A stretch of DNA of 64,000 bases, from contig JAOWCC010000286.1 of the NCBI GenBank assembly GCA_030867875.1, positions 2,046,001 through 2,110,000 of the forward strand, in the 5' to 3' direction. This stretch comes from Actinernus sp. WN-2022. Taxonomy: Eukaryota; Cnidaria; Anthozoa; Actiniaria; Actinernidae. The position numbers were made by a program, and so were the translations under genes. Below, in pieces: positions 23,619 to 32,989 of the stretch (the first letter of the stretch is position 1; every line of letters begins with the position of its first letter). The notes below the pieces were generated by a model that was not told where the DNA came from, made no database searches, and saw nothing but the letters and a program-made list of their open reading frames with translations.

Positions 23619-23945
23619 ACACTAAAGAAGTGCGAGAACTTGACAAACAGCGTAATCAGCTGAAATTGTTGCAAAACCAAAATAGTAAGAAACAAAATTA
23701 CAAACACTTGGAGGACAAATATAAAGATGACAGACATTGCCCACATTCAAGTTAGAGTATTAGCAGAAAGTAGAACCCTCCAATCAGATCTTATAACATG
23801 GGAGCAAGAATATATACTAAATAATGACTTCAAAGCACCATCATCTGCTCAAATAAATTCTAACAAAGAGGCTTCAATTCTACTTAAGAAACTGAAGTAT
23901 GCTAAAGCTCTTCTGAAAGAATGGAACATTAACTTCCATAACTAA
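23619..23945 (+). pseudogene. Probable C-terminal continuation of the interrupted transposon protein
   Basis: Directly after the LINE tail a frame reads NTKEVRELDKQRNQLKLLQN, a coiled coil. It shifts frame near 23726 into TDIAHIQVRVLAESRTLQSD and LITWEQEYILNNDFKAPSSA, and ends with a stop at 23945. It sits where the sequence displaced by the LINE should resume. Whether it belongs to the same gene is inferred from position only; the coiled-coil plus R-x-L-Q-x-D-L-I-x-W-E-x-E-Y pattern could also be a separate gene. Confidence 0.4.
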
Positions 23946-24019
23946 CCGTAGTGTAAATATGACAAAATACCGTAAATTAGTTATTTTATTCTCCTATTTA
24001 ACTAAAAGTATTTAGTTAA

Positions 24020-25690
24020 GGTTACCGTATACCTTCGCGGCATGTTTTCTTGACAAAAATTTTTTTGTAATTCTTTTGAAATTGATGGATTGATCTTCGT
24101 CTTTCCGAAAAAAAATTTTTTTAACATGCAAATGTTTGCGAGATATTAGAAAAAAACGTAATTTGAAGGAAAGTAAATAAATCGCTTCGGCGTGATAAAT
24201 CCCTCTGATCCCATTACGTGCCACAGGCACCCTGCTGAATTTTTGCGGGAAACTACATCCGGAGCTCAGTTCAGACTCACAGTGAGCCGTGACTCGTGAG
24301 TTCAGTGATTTTATAGCGTTTAATTTACCGGTATATCGATCGTGGATATGTCCAGAAGAGAAAAGAATAATCCTTGGATAAAAGGTAAAAAAGAAGTCAG
24401 GCCCCAAGAAGATTCAAGAGAATGAGCTCGAGAAGGAGCAAAGTTTCAATACGGAGAAGAAAGTGATGCTCGCGGAAAGCGACAAAGGCTCGTGGTTCGA
24501 ACAGCCTTCATGTTCGACGACTCCCACTTCGAGTTCTATTAGTACTGCTACAACTCCGATGGAAAGCTGCTCAGCTAGTAGGCTTAAACTTTTGCCAGGT
24601 ACAAGAAAAGAGACGGAAGATTCAGAGAGTAGCAGCGAGTCCGCATCCGACTCCGATTCTAATGTCTTGGGTGACTCGCAGTTTCCAAACTGGGCCGTGG
24701 TCAATCCAGGAGTTCTAAATCGTGAACTTGAGCGAAGTTCAGCCGGTCGATTTTGGGGAACTGAAGGAATCATCGCAGCTAACATAGCAGGTTTAGGATA
24801 AACATCAACGTTCGGAGCACGAGGTTGCCTGCCACTCGCTTTTCCCTTCGCTCTTGTTTGCGGCGTTGCCTTTCGACGCGATTTAGTTTTCGATATCCGG
24901 CCCTCTCCCTTCTTGGTACAACCCGTTGATTTACCTTTCTTTTTCCTCTTTTGCGCATTATCTCTAGTTTTGGCCATAACACAACGCTCTTTTGAATGTT
25001 TGTGACACGACACTAGTATGTATGTTTCTTATGCAATTTGAGCCACGTACTAATTTCCCGCGAATTTCTGGACTTGATTCATAAGCTCCGGGGATCCTTA
25101 CATATAATTGGCGGGTTGGTTTAAGTGTGATGTGTTTCCTAACTTTCAGAAGCCAAAAACGGCGATAGATTTTTATGCGTATTCACTGTGTTTGGGTGAA
25201 TTTATAGGGTATGAAGACTTGTCAGATCTTGATGAAACTTGGCCTAGTGTTAGAGGAGCTACATATGAACCAAAGTGTGTGAGCGTTTAGCGATATTTTA
25301 ATTATTTTTCTTATAAGAGTACTTGCCGTGATGAAACACAGAAACTATTTCGATTGAAACTTTGAAGATGAATTGCATTTGAACAAAGTAAAATATTAAA
25401 AAACGCTCACACACTTTGACAGGCCATCATGTGCTGATTGACATCATGCAGCGGAATCGTCCGTAGGCGCGAACGCGGAGGGACATAAATTCACTTCTGT
25501 GAGACTCGTCTATTTTGCGTTTGTTGCCTTAGCATTTACTGAAAATGTCATATTTGTGCAAAAAAAAACATTTCAGCGCATTCTACATTATATAACCTTT
25601 CCAGTGATATATAGGTTTCTATACTTTCCTTTAAAATGATGCGCGTGCGATTTTATTTGCGAGAGACACCCGCGAAGGTATACGGTAACC
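24020..25690. mobile_element. DNA transposon with 21-bp inverted repeats and TTAA target duplication
   Basis: The left end 24020-24040 (GGTTACCGTATACCTTCGCG...) and right end 25670-25690 are perfect reverse complements over 21 bp. TTAA flanks both sides (24016-24019 and 25691-25694). TTAA duplications are characteristic of piggyBac and Kolobok superfamilies. No DDE transposase is visible in the 1.67-kb body, so it is probably non-autonomous. It contains two overlapping open frames on opposite strands: minus 25013-24414 (basic, lysine-rich N-terminus and Ser-rich C-terminus) and plus 24463-24801 (Ser/Asp/Glu-rich, ending IIAANIAGLG). It also contains a 17-bp internal inverted repeat at 25272-25288 / 25401-25417 (AAAGTGTGTGAGCGTTT). 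Confidence 0.8.
24414..25013 (-). CDS. Possible basic protein inside the TTAA element
   Basis: A 199-codon frame from ATG 25011-25013. The first ~70 residues are very basic (QKRKKKGKS, KTKSRRKATP) and the remainder is Ser/Leu-rich. No domain is visible. The complementary strand is also open with a plausible acidic, Ser-rich protein, and only one of the two is likely to be real. I cannot decide which from sequence. If expressed, the minus-strand product would be a nuclear basic protein. Confidence 0.25.
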   Translation of the reverse strand: MSCHKHSKERCVMAKTRDNAQKRKKKGKSTGCTKKGEGRISKTKSRRKATPQTRAKGKASGRQPRAPNVDVYPKPAMLAAMIPSVPQNRPAELRSSSRFRTPGLTTAQFGNCESPKTLESESDADSLLLSESSVSFLVPGKSLSLLAEQLSIGVVAVLIELEVGVVEHEGCSNHEPLSLSASITFFSVLKLCSFSSSFS

Positions 25691-25694
25691 TTAA

Positions 25695-27418
25695 TTGTAA
25701 ATATTTTTAGGTTATTTTAGCTGTACAAACTTAATGTACATATTAATGTTGTAAACCGCCACAAACAATTAGTAGAAATTGGTGATATACAAAATAATGT
25801 CATGATTACAAATGTATTATACCCTGATTACCGGTAAACATGTACAACAACTGTAAAATAATTATAATTGTAGAAATCGTGTGGATATTAATTGGAACTG
25901 AGGAATATTAAAATAAGCTAAATGTATATAATAAAGTAGCAGATTTAGACTAAAACATTGAAAACTGCTCAATATTTTCCAATATTTTTCGAGAACTGCG
26001 TTTAAAGTTATTCTATATAAACTTAAGACTTACTTAATTTTAAAGCACGGATAAACGATCAAAACATTTTAATAACTCCTTATTGTCTCGATGAAAATTC
26101 GTTTGATCGTTTATCCGGGGCTCAACTTACTCTAGAACTAAAAACTATGCCCTGCCTCCAGTTCAAATCTGCCTAATATTAAGCCGAGAGAATAAATAAA
26201 GCATTATGAAATGAAGGCAGATTTAAGTGAGAAACTGTTTTAAAATTCGGTTCGGTACGAATATGTAACACTTTCGATTCTCTAATTATTGCATAGTTGA
26301 TACACGCCTTTCATTCATACATGCTCTGGTGCTCACGATCACGCTACAAATCAACATTTTGCAACCCGCCCCAATTGACAATACGATATCTCCTAAGACG
26401 TGATTGGTTGTGAGACTTGAACACTTTTATGTCTACATTGCTCGTTGGAGTCTGCATACTGTGGTATAGCGATTGCTTTGATTACTTCGTTTGTAATAAT
26501 CATGTCCCAAGAGCTAGTTGTTAAGTGCAACTGCGCCGACTAAACAGAATACACAACGAAATTCGAAGAAGCTGTATATACATTATTTTTTGGTTAAACT
26601 GAAACCAAATAATTTAACACTGTTCCATTAACGCGCGTTCCAAAGGAACAAAGAGAATAGGGGGAGATTGCGACCGTGAGAGCAAAGAGAAAAAGCTGGT
26701 ACAAATGGGAGGTAAGTAAAGTTTGAGCTTTTACATGTGCCATACTTTTCAGTTTATGTAGGGAGGGGGGCCACAGAATGTTTGTGACCGTTGTAAGTCA
26801 AGAAATACTGCGAAGAACAAGGACATTTTAACGAAAAAATTACCAGTTTGCCTCGGCTTACAGATGTATATTGTCATTCTTGTGTGGCAAAATCTTAAAC
26901 ACGCTATAAACGGTATCACTCCGCCTCCAATTTTTTTCATATTAATTATTTCCAATATGGCGGTCAACCGTTCAAAATGGAAGAGTCCGTTAAAAAACAT
27001 ATCCACCGTTTCAGCGTCTTAGAGTCCCCAAAAATATAGTTTTCTACAAGATTTACTTATACGAGAGAATAAATGAGACTTTCTATGGCTGGAAGGTCTT
27101 TCTTTCTCCTTTACATTGCGATTTTTGACTCGCTGCACCGAAACGTTTTGAATTTTCGCGCTCGTTTTTTTCTACAAAACCCTCTCGCCCTCTCGCTTAC
27201 CAGTCCCGCTTCATTTTTATCCTTGAGCCCTCATTTGGTGAGCAGTTTCATACCCAAATGTATGCTCAGACATCTATATATAAGGCTCGTTTCGAGTCCG
27301 GCTTTGTTGCACAACTTCTTGGCATCTTCTGGTCGATCGACATGATTGCTACAGAAGGTGTTGAGAAGTTGTTTTGATTATGCTTTCCTGGCACATTTAT
27401 GGCACAAATATCTGAACA
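25695..27418. other. Spacer between two DNA transposons
   Basis: AT-rich; only short ORFs. No domain, splice-consistent exon or repeat with clear ends was found. Confidence 0.4.
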
Positions 27419-27747
27419 TACAGTAAAAACCCGCGTGTAAGAACCTAGTGGTTTAAGAACCTGCTGGCAGAAATTTGTTATTTTAATACCCCAAAATATA
27501 AGAACCTGTTTAGCCAAGCAAATTTCAGCAGGTTCTTATATGTGGGTTATAGAACATTTTTATGAACATTTTTAACCAAAAAGTTTGACTTTGAGACTTT
27601 TATGTTAACAGAACATCCCAAACTGTATTTACAAATAAAGAAAAGACAGATTCACATAGACTGTAATTGACTTATTTGGACCTTGCCTGAGGAAGGTTTA
27701 TAATGTACTGTATGTGTTCCTTGTAGTTCAGCTGTCTAAAACGTAAG

Positions 27748-28152
27748 TCAGGTGCATTTCTTCACATCTGAAATATTAAGATCACAAGTTGATTCTCTCT
27801 CCTTTAGTCTTGATGCTAATTTCTCCAAGTACTTAAAATTTCCTGTTAGTCTATAATCCACTGGGATTTCAAGTCCTTTCCCCTTGCCTCTGTTGTACCG
27901 GGCACCAATACATTCCGCCTCAATCTCCCCATAGTCACGCAAAAATCTACTAAATATCTTGGAAAGCTCTATGGGAACATGACCAACCAATGCCTGGTCT
28001 TCATTCTTCACAGCTATGGCATACTTGTCATGTACATTGTCAATGTCTCTTTCACAAGTTAGCACCTCGCCGATGGCAACAGAAGCGTCCACAAAATACG
28101 CATGGTATCCTCTAACATTGGACTCAATAAATACCTCATACTCTTCTCCCAT
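27748..28152 (-). CDS. HIRAN-domain protein encoded by the pogo element
   Basis: A 134-codon frame from ATG (28152 downward) to a stop at 27748. The segment GEVLTCERDIDNVHDKYAIA followed by LVGHVPIELSKIFSRFL and CIGARYNRGKGKGLEIPVDY matches the HIRAN pattern (E-x-x-N-x-x-D-x-x-A-I-x-V ... G-x-x-P). HIRAN domains occur in HLTF/Rad5-type remodelers, where they bind 3' ends of single-stranded DNA. The protein is little more than the domain plus a short charged C-terminus. It starts about 60 bp from the extended transposase frame on the other strand, so both genes likely share a bidirectional promoter. In the element it may help process or recognise DNA ends; that role is inference. Confidence 0.75.
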   Translation of the reverse strand: MGEEYEVFIESNVRGYHAYFVDASVAIGEVLTCERDIDNVHDKYAIAVKNEDQALVGHVPIELSKIFSRFLRDYGEIEAECIGARYNRGKGKGLEIPVDYRLTGNFKYLEKLASRLKERESTCDLNISDVKKCT

Positions 28153-28211
28153 TGTTATTAACTTATACTTTGCTGTATAAGGTGCAATAGACTTCCGATT
28201 TCCGCCACAAA

Positions 28212-30083
28212 ATGGACGGATTTACGCCTGATTTAGCCCGAGTTCAAGCACAACTTGCGAGTATTCTACAAGGCGTTCCTTGTTGTTTTCAACAGAATGA
28301 CCGCTGACATAAACTACTTGACATTCCAGCCCACATTGGTTTCCAGTGTTTCTCGTGTCACACAAAGTACATAGCTTTTTCTCAATTTTCTCTCGACTAT
28401 CACGAAATGAATCGAACTTTATTCGATTGTGGCTTTAAGCAAGAAGTGGAATTGAAGAATGGAGGATTGTATGATATCACTGCAACGTTGCCAAAGGCTG
28501 TTGAGACGCCAACTTCTGATTTCAAGTGTCGAATTTGCAGTCAATCATTCTTTAGGAAGCAACATTTGGAGATGCATGCTAAGTATAAACATCCTTCTGA
28601 GGTTGGGGTTGACTTAAGTACGTCCACTGCAGCTCTCGGCAATGGATCTGTGGATTTATGTGTGCAAGTGAATGGCCAACAGGAAGAGAATCGTCCTCCC
28701 CGTCAGCAAAAGGAACGCACTGAAAACCGACGTGGAAGAAACAAGCGAAAGTCTTACACAATAGAGTTCAAGAAACAAACTCTTGACCTTTTGGATTGTC
28801 TGTCCAATTCAAGGAATAAATGGCAAAAAGTTGCCGATGCCAAACAAGTGAGCAAATCCCTGGTAGTGAAGTGGAACAAAGCAAGAAAATCCATTTTCTC
28901 AGAAATTGCCCAAAACAAACGGAAGGCTAATGCTGGTGGTGCTAGAGGAGCAAGACGTAGGAGACAGATGGTTGGCGAGAAAGCTCGAAATAGCGAGAAA
29001 TACCCCTTAGCCTCCAAACTTCTTGTTGCAGAATTCAAGTTGCGACGAGCAAAGGGAAGCAAGATATCCAAGCTTTGGCTTACTACAAAGATGAAACAGA
29101 AAAAAGAGAGCTGTTACGGTAAAGAAGAGGCCAACAAATTCAAAGGTAGTAACAATTGGTTCCAGCGATTTAAACGCAGACACCACATTTCATTGAGAAG
29201 GAGAACGAACAAAAAGAAGAATGCTGCCAATGATAGTAAGGAAACCATTCAACAGTTCCACAGAGAGCTTAGGAAGGCAGTGCAGTCAAAAAGAAGAAGA
29301 GAAATACCGGTTGTGGATAAGACATATGGTCGGTGGCTCCCCAAGAATAGACTAAATGTAGACCAGGTACCGTTGCCCTTTGTGGTGGACCAAGAAAAGA
29401 CATATGAAATTGAAGGAAACAAGCAAGTTTGGATTTCCCAACCAGGGTCTGGTCTAGACAAGAGGCAAGCAACACTCCAGCTTTGCATTAGGGCAGAGGG
29501 AGAGCAAACAGTCAAGCCAGCGATAATTTTCAGAGGCAAAGGCAATGTATCTACTGACGAAAGAGAGAAGTATGATAAGGAAGTTGATGTTTACTTCCAA
29601 GTTAATGCATGGATGGATGCTGAAGTTAACATGAAGTGGACCAAACATACCCTGCACAATGGACTTGGTGATGATCCTACTGAGAAAGTGTTGTTTGCTG
29701 ATAATGTTGGGTTCCAGATAGCACAGGGATTCCATGAAGCATGCAGAAAAATGAACACACTAGTTTATTTACTACCTGATAATAACACAGATAAGGTACA
29801 ACCAATTGATGCAGGATTTGGAAGAATGATTAAACAAAAGATTGGAGAGGCAATGCAGATATGGTTAGAGAAAGATGAAAATCTAGAAATGTGGCACAAC
29901 AAAATCTCAGCTAAAGAGAGGAGAATCTTGATGACACAGTGGGCAGGTCATGCATGGAGAGAGCTTGGTTCCAAGCCAGAATTCATCAGGAAACTCTTCG
30001 AGAAAACTGGGTGCCTTATCACTGCTGATGGTTCTCATGATGACAAGATCAAGCCACAAGGACTGGATATCTATTCATTTTAG
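28212..30083 (+). CDS. Pogo/Tigger-type DDE transposase with N-terminal zinc fingers
   Basis: The intact part is 558 codons from ATG 28407 to TAG 30083. It has a C2H2 finger (FKCRICSQSFFRKQHLEMHA), a basic linker, a pipsqueak/HTH region (SYTIEFKKQTLDLLDCLSNS, then KVADAKQVSKSLVVKWNKAR), and a CENP-B-like second helical part (KGSNNWFQRFKRRHHISLRR). A DDE_1 catalytic domain follows: first Asp in LNVDQVPLPF, second in VLFADNVGFQ, third in NTDKVQPIDAGFGRMIK. The same frame is open upstream from ATG 28212 (MDGFTPDLARVQAQLA) through one TGA at 28305-28307. That region contains a Cys/His cluster (GFQCFSCHTKYIAFSQ... H), so the ancestral protein probably began at 28212 with an extra finger. All three catalytic acids are kept, so the enzyme could be active if translated from 28407. 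Confidence 0.9.
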
Positions 30084-30670
30084 ACAATAGGCAATAACAA
30101 ACTCTATGAGGACTACTGTACTGTACCTGGAGGACAACAGTACTGTAGTTCTTCAAAAACTAAGAAGTCTTTCTCTAGACAGTTGTTGTTTATTTGCTAA
30201 CTTAATTCATTTTCCATTTTATCTGTTCATTCCATTTCATTATCAATTTGATTTTTTTATTGAATTCATTTTCCATTAAAAAAATAAAAAAATAGATAAC
30301 TAAAGCAAAAATAAAAAGGATATATGATTTTTTAATTTGTTTACTTATCCCTTTTATTTTTGCTATAATTATCTATTTATTTTTATTATACAGCTCTTGT
30401 TGAAGAGATATTTGTTTATATAGATTGTTTAGTGAGTTTTGCAGGAGGCTTGAAGCAATACAGTTATGAATAAATGCTGTATAATGAAGGACCAAACCCA
30501 TTTTTTTTCTTCTCGTACAATCAAAAACTATGGCTCCTCCTTAGAAATTAAGAACCTTATTAAGAACCTACTTAGCCTAAATTACCAATAACTACCCCCA
30601 AATACAAGAACCTATTTTGCCAAACTTATAAAATTGTAGGTTCTTACACGCGGGTTTTTACTGTATCCCA

Positions 30671-31195
30671 ACCCAAATACATATAATGTGTTATAGGGCC
30701 AAGTGGAAACCCATCTAACGTTCCCAACGAGGACACGGACATTGCAGCAGACGTCTCAGCAGGTAATGTTCAACGAGGTGTACATGGATACAACCACACC
30801 TTGTAAAACAGAAGTGTATAACGAACCCAACCCAAATAAATTAATATTTTAAAAAACATGTATTGAAATGTATTCTAATTGGGTCCGTCTGTATAATGTG
30901 TTATAGGGCCAAGTGGAAAACCGTCTAACGTTCCCAACGAGGACACGGACATTGCAGTAGACGTCTCAGCAGGTAACGTTCAACGAGGTGTACATGGATA
31001 CAACCACACCTTGTAAAACAGAAGTGTATAACGAACCCAACCCAAATGAATTAATATTTAAAAAAGCATGTATTGAAATGTATTCTAATTGGGTCCGTCT
31101 GTATAATGTGTTATAGGGCCAAGTGGAAAACCGTCTAACGTTCCCAACGAGGACACGGACATTGCAGTCGACGTCTCAGCAGGTAATGTTCAGGT
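30671..31195 (+). repeat. 210-bp tandem repeat (2.5 units), each with a 66-bp exon-like segment
   Basis: The unit recurs with exact 210-bp spacing. In each, TGTGTTATAG (acceptor-like) is followed by 66 bp and then GTAATG or GTAACG (donor-like): 30697-30762, 30907-30972 and 31117-31182. In the frame taking the preceding G, each reads GPSGNPSNVPNEDTDIAADV-SA or with K and V replacing N and A; two changes are silent and two alter residues. Sixty-six bases is a multiple of three, so inclusion of any number of copies keeps the frame. The left side abuts the pogo insertion, and the third copy diverges at 31195 where LINE-derived sequence begins. Whether these are exons of a real gene or a minisatellite with splice-like ends is open. 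Confidence 0.65.
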
Positions 31196-31835
31196 AGGTG
31201 ATCTTTGATGTTGTTAGTGAAAGTAACTATAAAATTATAAAATATAAATACTGATGTGAAGTAGCTGTAGAACATGTTGGCTGTTTCTACAAGGTTAACA
31301 GCGAAAGTTCGTGGTGGCTGCCCTCCTTGGGCAGCGGATGTATCAGCAGCAGTTACCATAGAGATTAGATCGGGCATATTGCTGGATTTAGATTTCTGTT
31401 TCAATGTAGCCCAGAAGCGTTTTGGGTTATTGTTATAACTAGCTTCGAGAGAACCACAAAATTTCTCCGGGCTTTCCCATAGCATGCGTTTCACCTCTGC
31501 ACGCAAGTTCTTAATTTTTTCTCAAGTGACTGGTCGGAGAGGATTTCAACTTTTGGCAGGTAGAGTTATTATTCTTAATGAGGTTTAGGATAGGACCATT
31601 ACTCTAAGGTACAGGATTACGTCATTTTAGTCTCTTACGTGGTATATAATCATGTCTTTTCAGCTCTGCCAGTCATCGTTTATATTCCTCGTGTTCAATG
31701 GTTGATGACAAATTTATAGCTGAGAGGGCAGCACGCAGTCCTTTGAAATCTCCTTTCCTGTAATCGAAGACAAACCTACGAGTCTTTCTTGGAGCTTTAA
31801 TAAAAGCATTGTACTTTTAACTTGATCTTCAAAAT
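31196..31835 (-). mobile_element. LINE fragment, region between endonuclease and reverse transcriptase
   Basis: Read on the minus strand, 31830-31660 carries KAPRKTRRFVFDYRKGDFKG and LRAALSAINLSS. The frame 31506-31196 carries KRMLWESPEKFCGSLEASYN, NPKRFWATLKQKSKSSNMPD and NLVETANMFYSYFTSVF. This is the linker typical of LINE ORF2 proteins just before the reverse transcriptase. A frame break lies between the two parts (about 31510-31560). The reverse transcriptase itself is absent, so it is an internal fragment. Confidence 0.7.
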
Positions 31836-32754
31836 TCAAAAAGTAATATGTATTTTCTTATCAAGGGGTCGTGGGAGATGACCCCAGGCAACTTTGTTCT
31901 GCAAGATTGCTACACACGTCGACGTTGGAGTAGAGTACAGTACCAAGCTGATCAGTTTTGGCTTCGATGGAGGCACGAATACCTTCAGAACCTCCAGATA
32001 AGCCCCAAGTGGAACAACCGACATTGTAACCTGGTCATTGGAGAGAGTCACAGTGAAGGAAAATGACGCTCATCGGAATGACTGGCCGGATAGGAAGGCT
32101 AAAGTAATGGTGTCTAGAGGAAGGAAGGATGAAAACCTAATTCGTCTGGTCGGCGAACTCGTCTTGATTGTACCATCCCAAACTGAGGATGTTCCTGGCA
32201 AAACCAATGGCTAACTTCAGGATTACCCCAGACAGACGGCTCCAACCAGAGGTGCTGAAGACGCAGAATAAGAGAGCAAGGATTTCATCCTTGGACGAGG
32301 AGTGTCATGTTTGTTCAGTTTACAACTAAGAAACTATAACACTTTAACATTGTTTATGTTTTCTGTAGCCCTGTGCGACTTTAATGATTGTACTTTTACT
32401 TCCAGTCATCCGGGATTTCGCCTCTGACCTTGTTGATTTCAGTCTTCGCAATGCCAGTGCATTGGAGTCACGTTTGTTATTTTATCCTTTTTTCCCCTGA
32501 AATTAGAAATTCCACAACCAGACCTGTGTTCAATACAGTTTGTATTAGTTTCTTCTATTTGTTTTTGGCAGTGATTTGTATAATTATAGCCATTCATCGC
32601 GTGTAATTATATATTTGATTTATTTCAGTCCATGGATTGATCGGTTGACACCTGTGAACTCAAGTGCATCGACAAACTGCACTGGTAACGAGATAGTGAA
32701 AATTTCAATTAGCTTCAGAGAAAGAAGTCTCTGATAGATACAAGCAGTAACTAG

Positions 32755-32962
32755 GTAGTTAACAAGGGAGGGAGGCCAAAAAAGAAGGCTACAAGTTGGA
32801 CAGATGTGCCAACCGAAAAGGAAAGCAAGGAGGATGTTACAGACTTAATGAAGGACATAAAGAAAGCATGGAAGGAACCAGGAAAGACCATGGGAACATA
32901 GATAGGACCTATGTTAAGCGAAGGGAATTGGTCCTTCTGGATGTGAAGCCAATTGTAGAAGT
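32755..32962 (+). pseudogene. Broken copy of the SAMD3-like exon module
   Basis: One frame reads VNKGGRPKKKATSWTDVPTE then DLMKDIKKAWKEPGKTM. After a frame change near 32895 it continues NIDRTYVKRRELVLLDVKPI. This parallels the 16.48-kb exon (GRKKK linker, K-x-L-W-K, then M-D-x-T-F-x-x-R-R-x-x-V-L). The copy stops at a poly(C) run, so it is a fragment in decay. Confidence 0.5.
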
Positions 32963-32986
32963 CCCCCCCCCCCCCCCCCCCCCCCC
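32963..32986. repeat. Poly(C) run
   Basis: Twenty-four consecutive C directly after the SAMD3-like fragment. Confidence 0.9.
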
Positions 32987-32989
32987 TCT

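Larger units (their letters stand above)
27421..30663. mobile_element. Complete pogo-superfamily transposon with two divergent genes
   Basis: The ends 27421-27447 (CAGTAAAAACCCGCGTGTAA...) and 30637-30663 are perfect 27-bp reverse complements. Both are flanked by TA (27419-27420, 30664-30665), the target duplication of Tc1/mariner/pogo elements. Just inside each end the motif AAGAACCT is repeated several times (for example 27457-27460 onward and 30550-30640, with CAGGTTCTTATA at 27532), a likely transposase-binding array. The element encodes a HIRAN-domain gene on the minus strand and a zinc-finger/HTH/DDE transposase on the plus strand, transcribed from a shared ~60-250-bp region. An inverted repeat near 30281-30386 lies in the 3' part. 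The 3.24-kb length and intact ends indicate a recent insertion. Confidence 0.92.

Noticed and set aside
24463..24801. Plus-strand Ser/Glu-rich frame in the TTAA element as a certain gene
   Set aside because: The opposite strand is equally open and neither has a recognisable domain; coding status cannot be decided from sequence alone.
28754..29735. Several minus-strand ORFs across the pogo transposase
   Set aside because: They are shadows of the transposase frame with no domain content.
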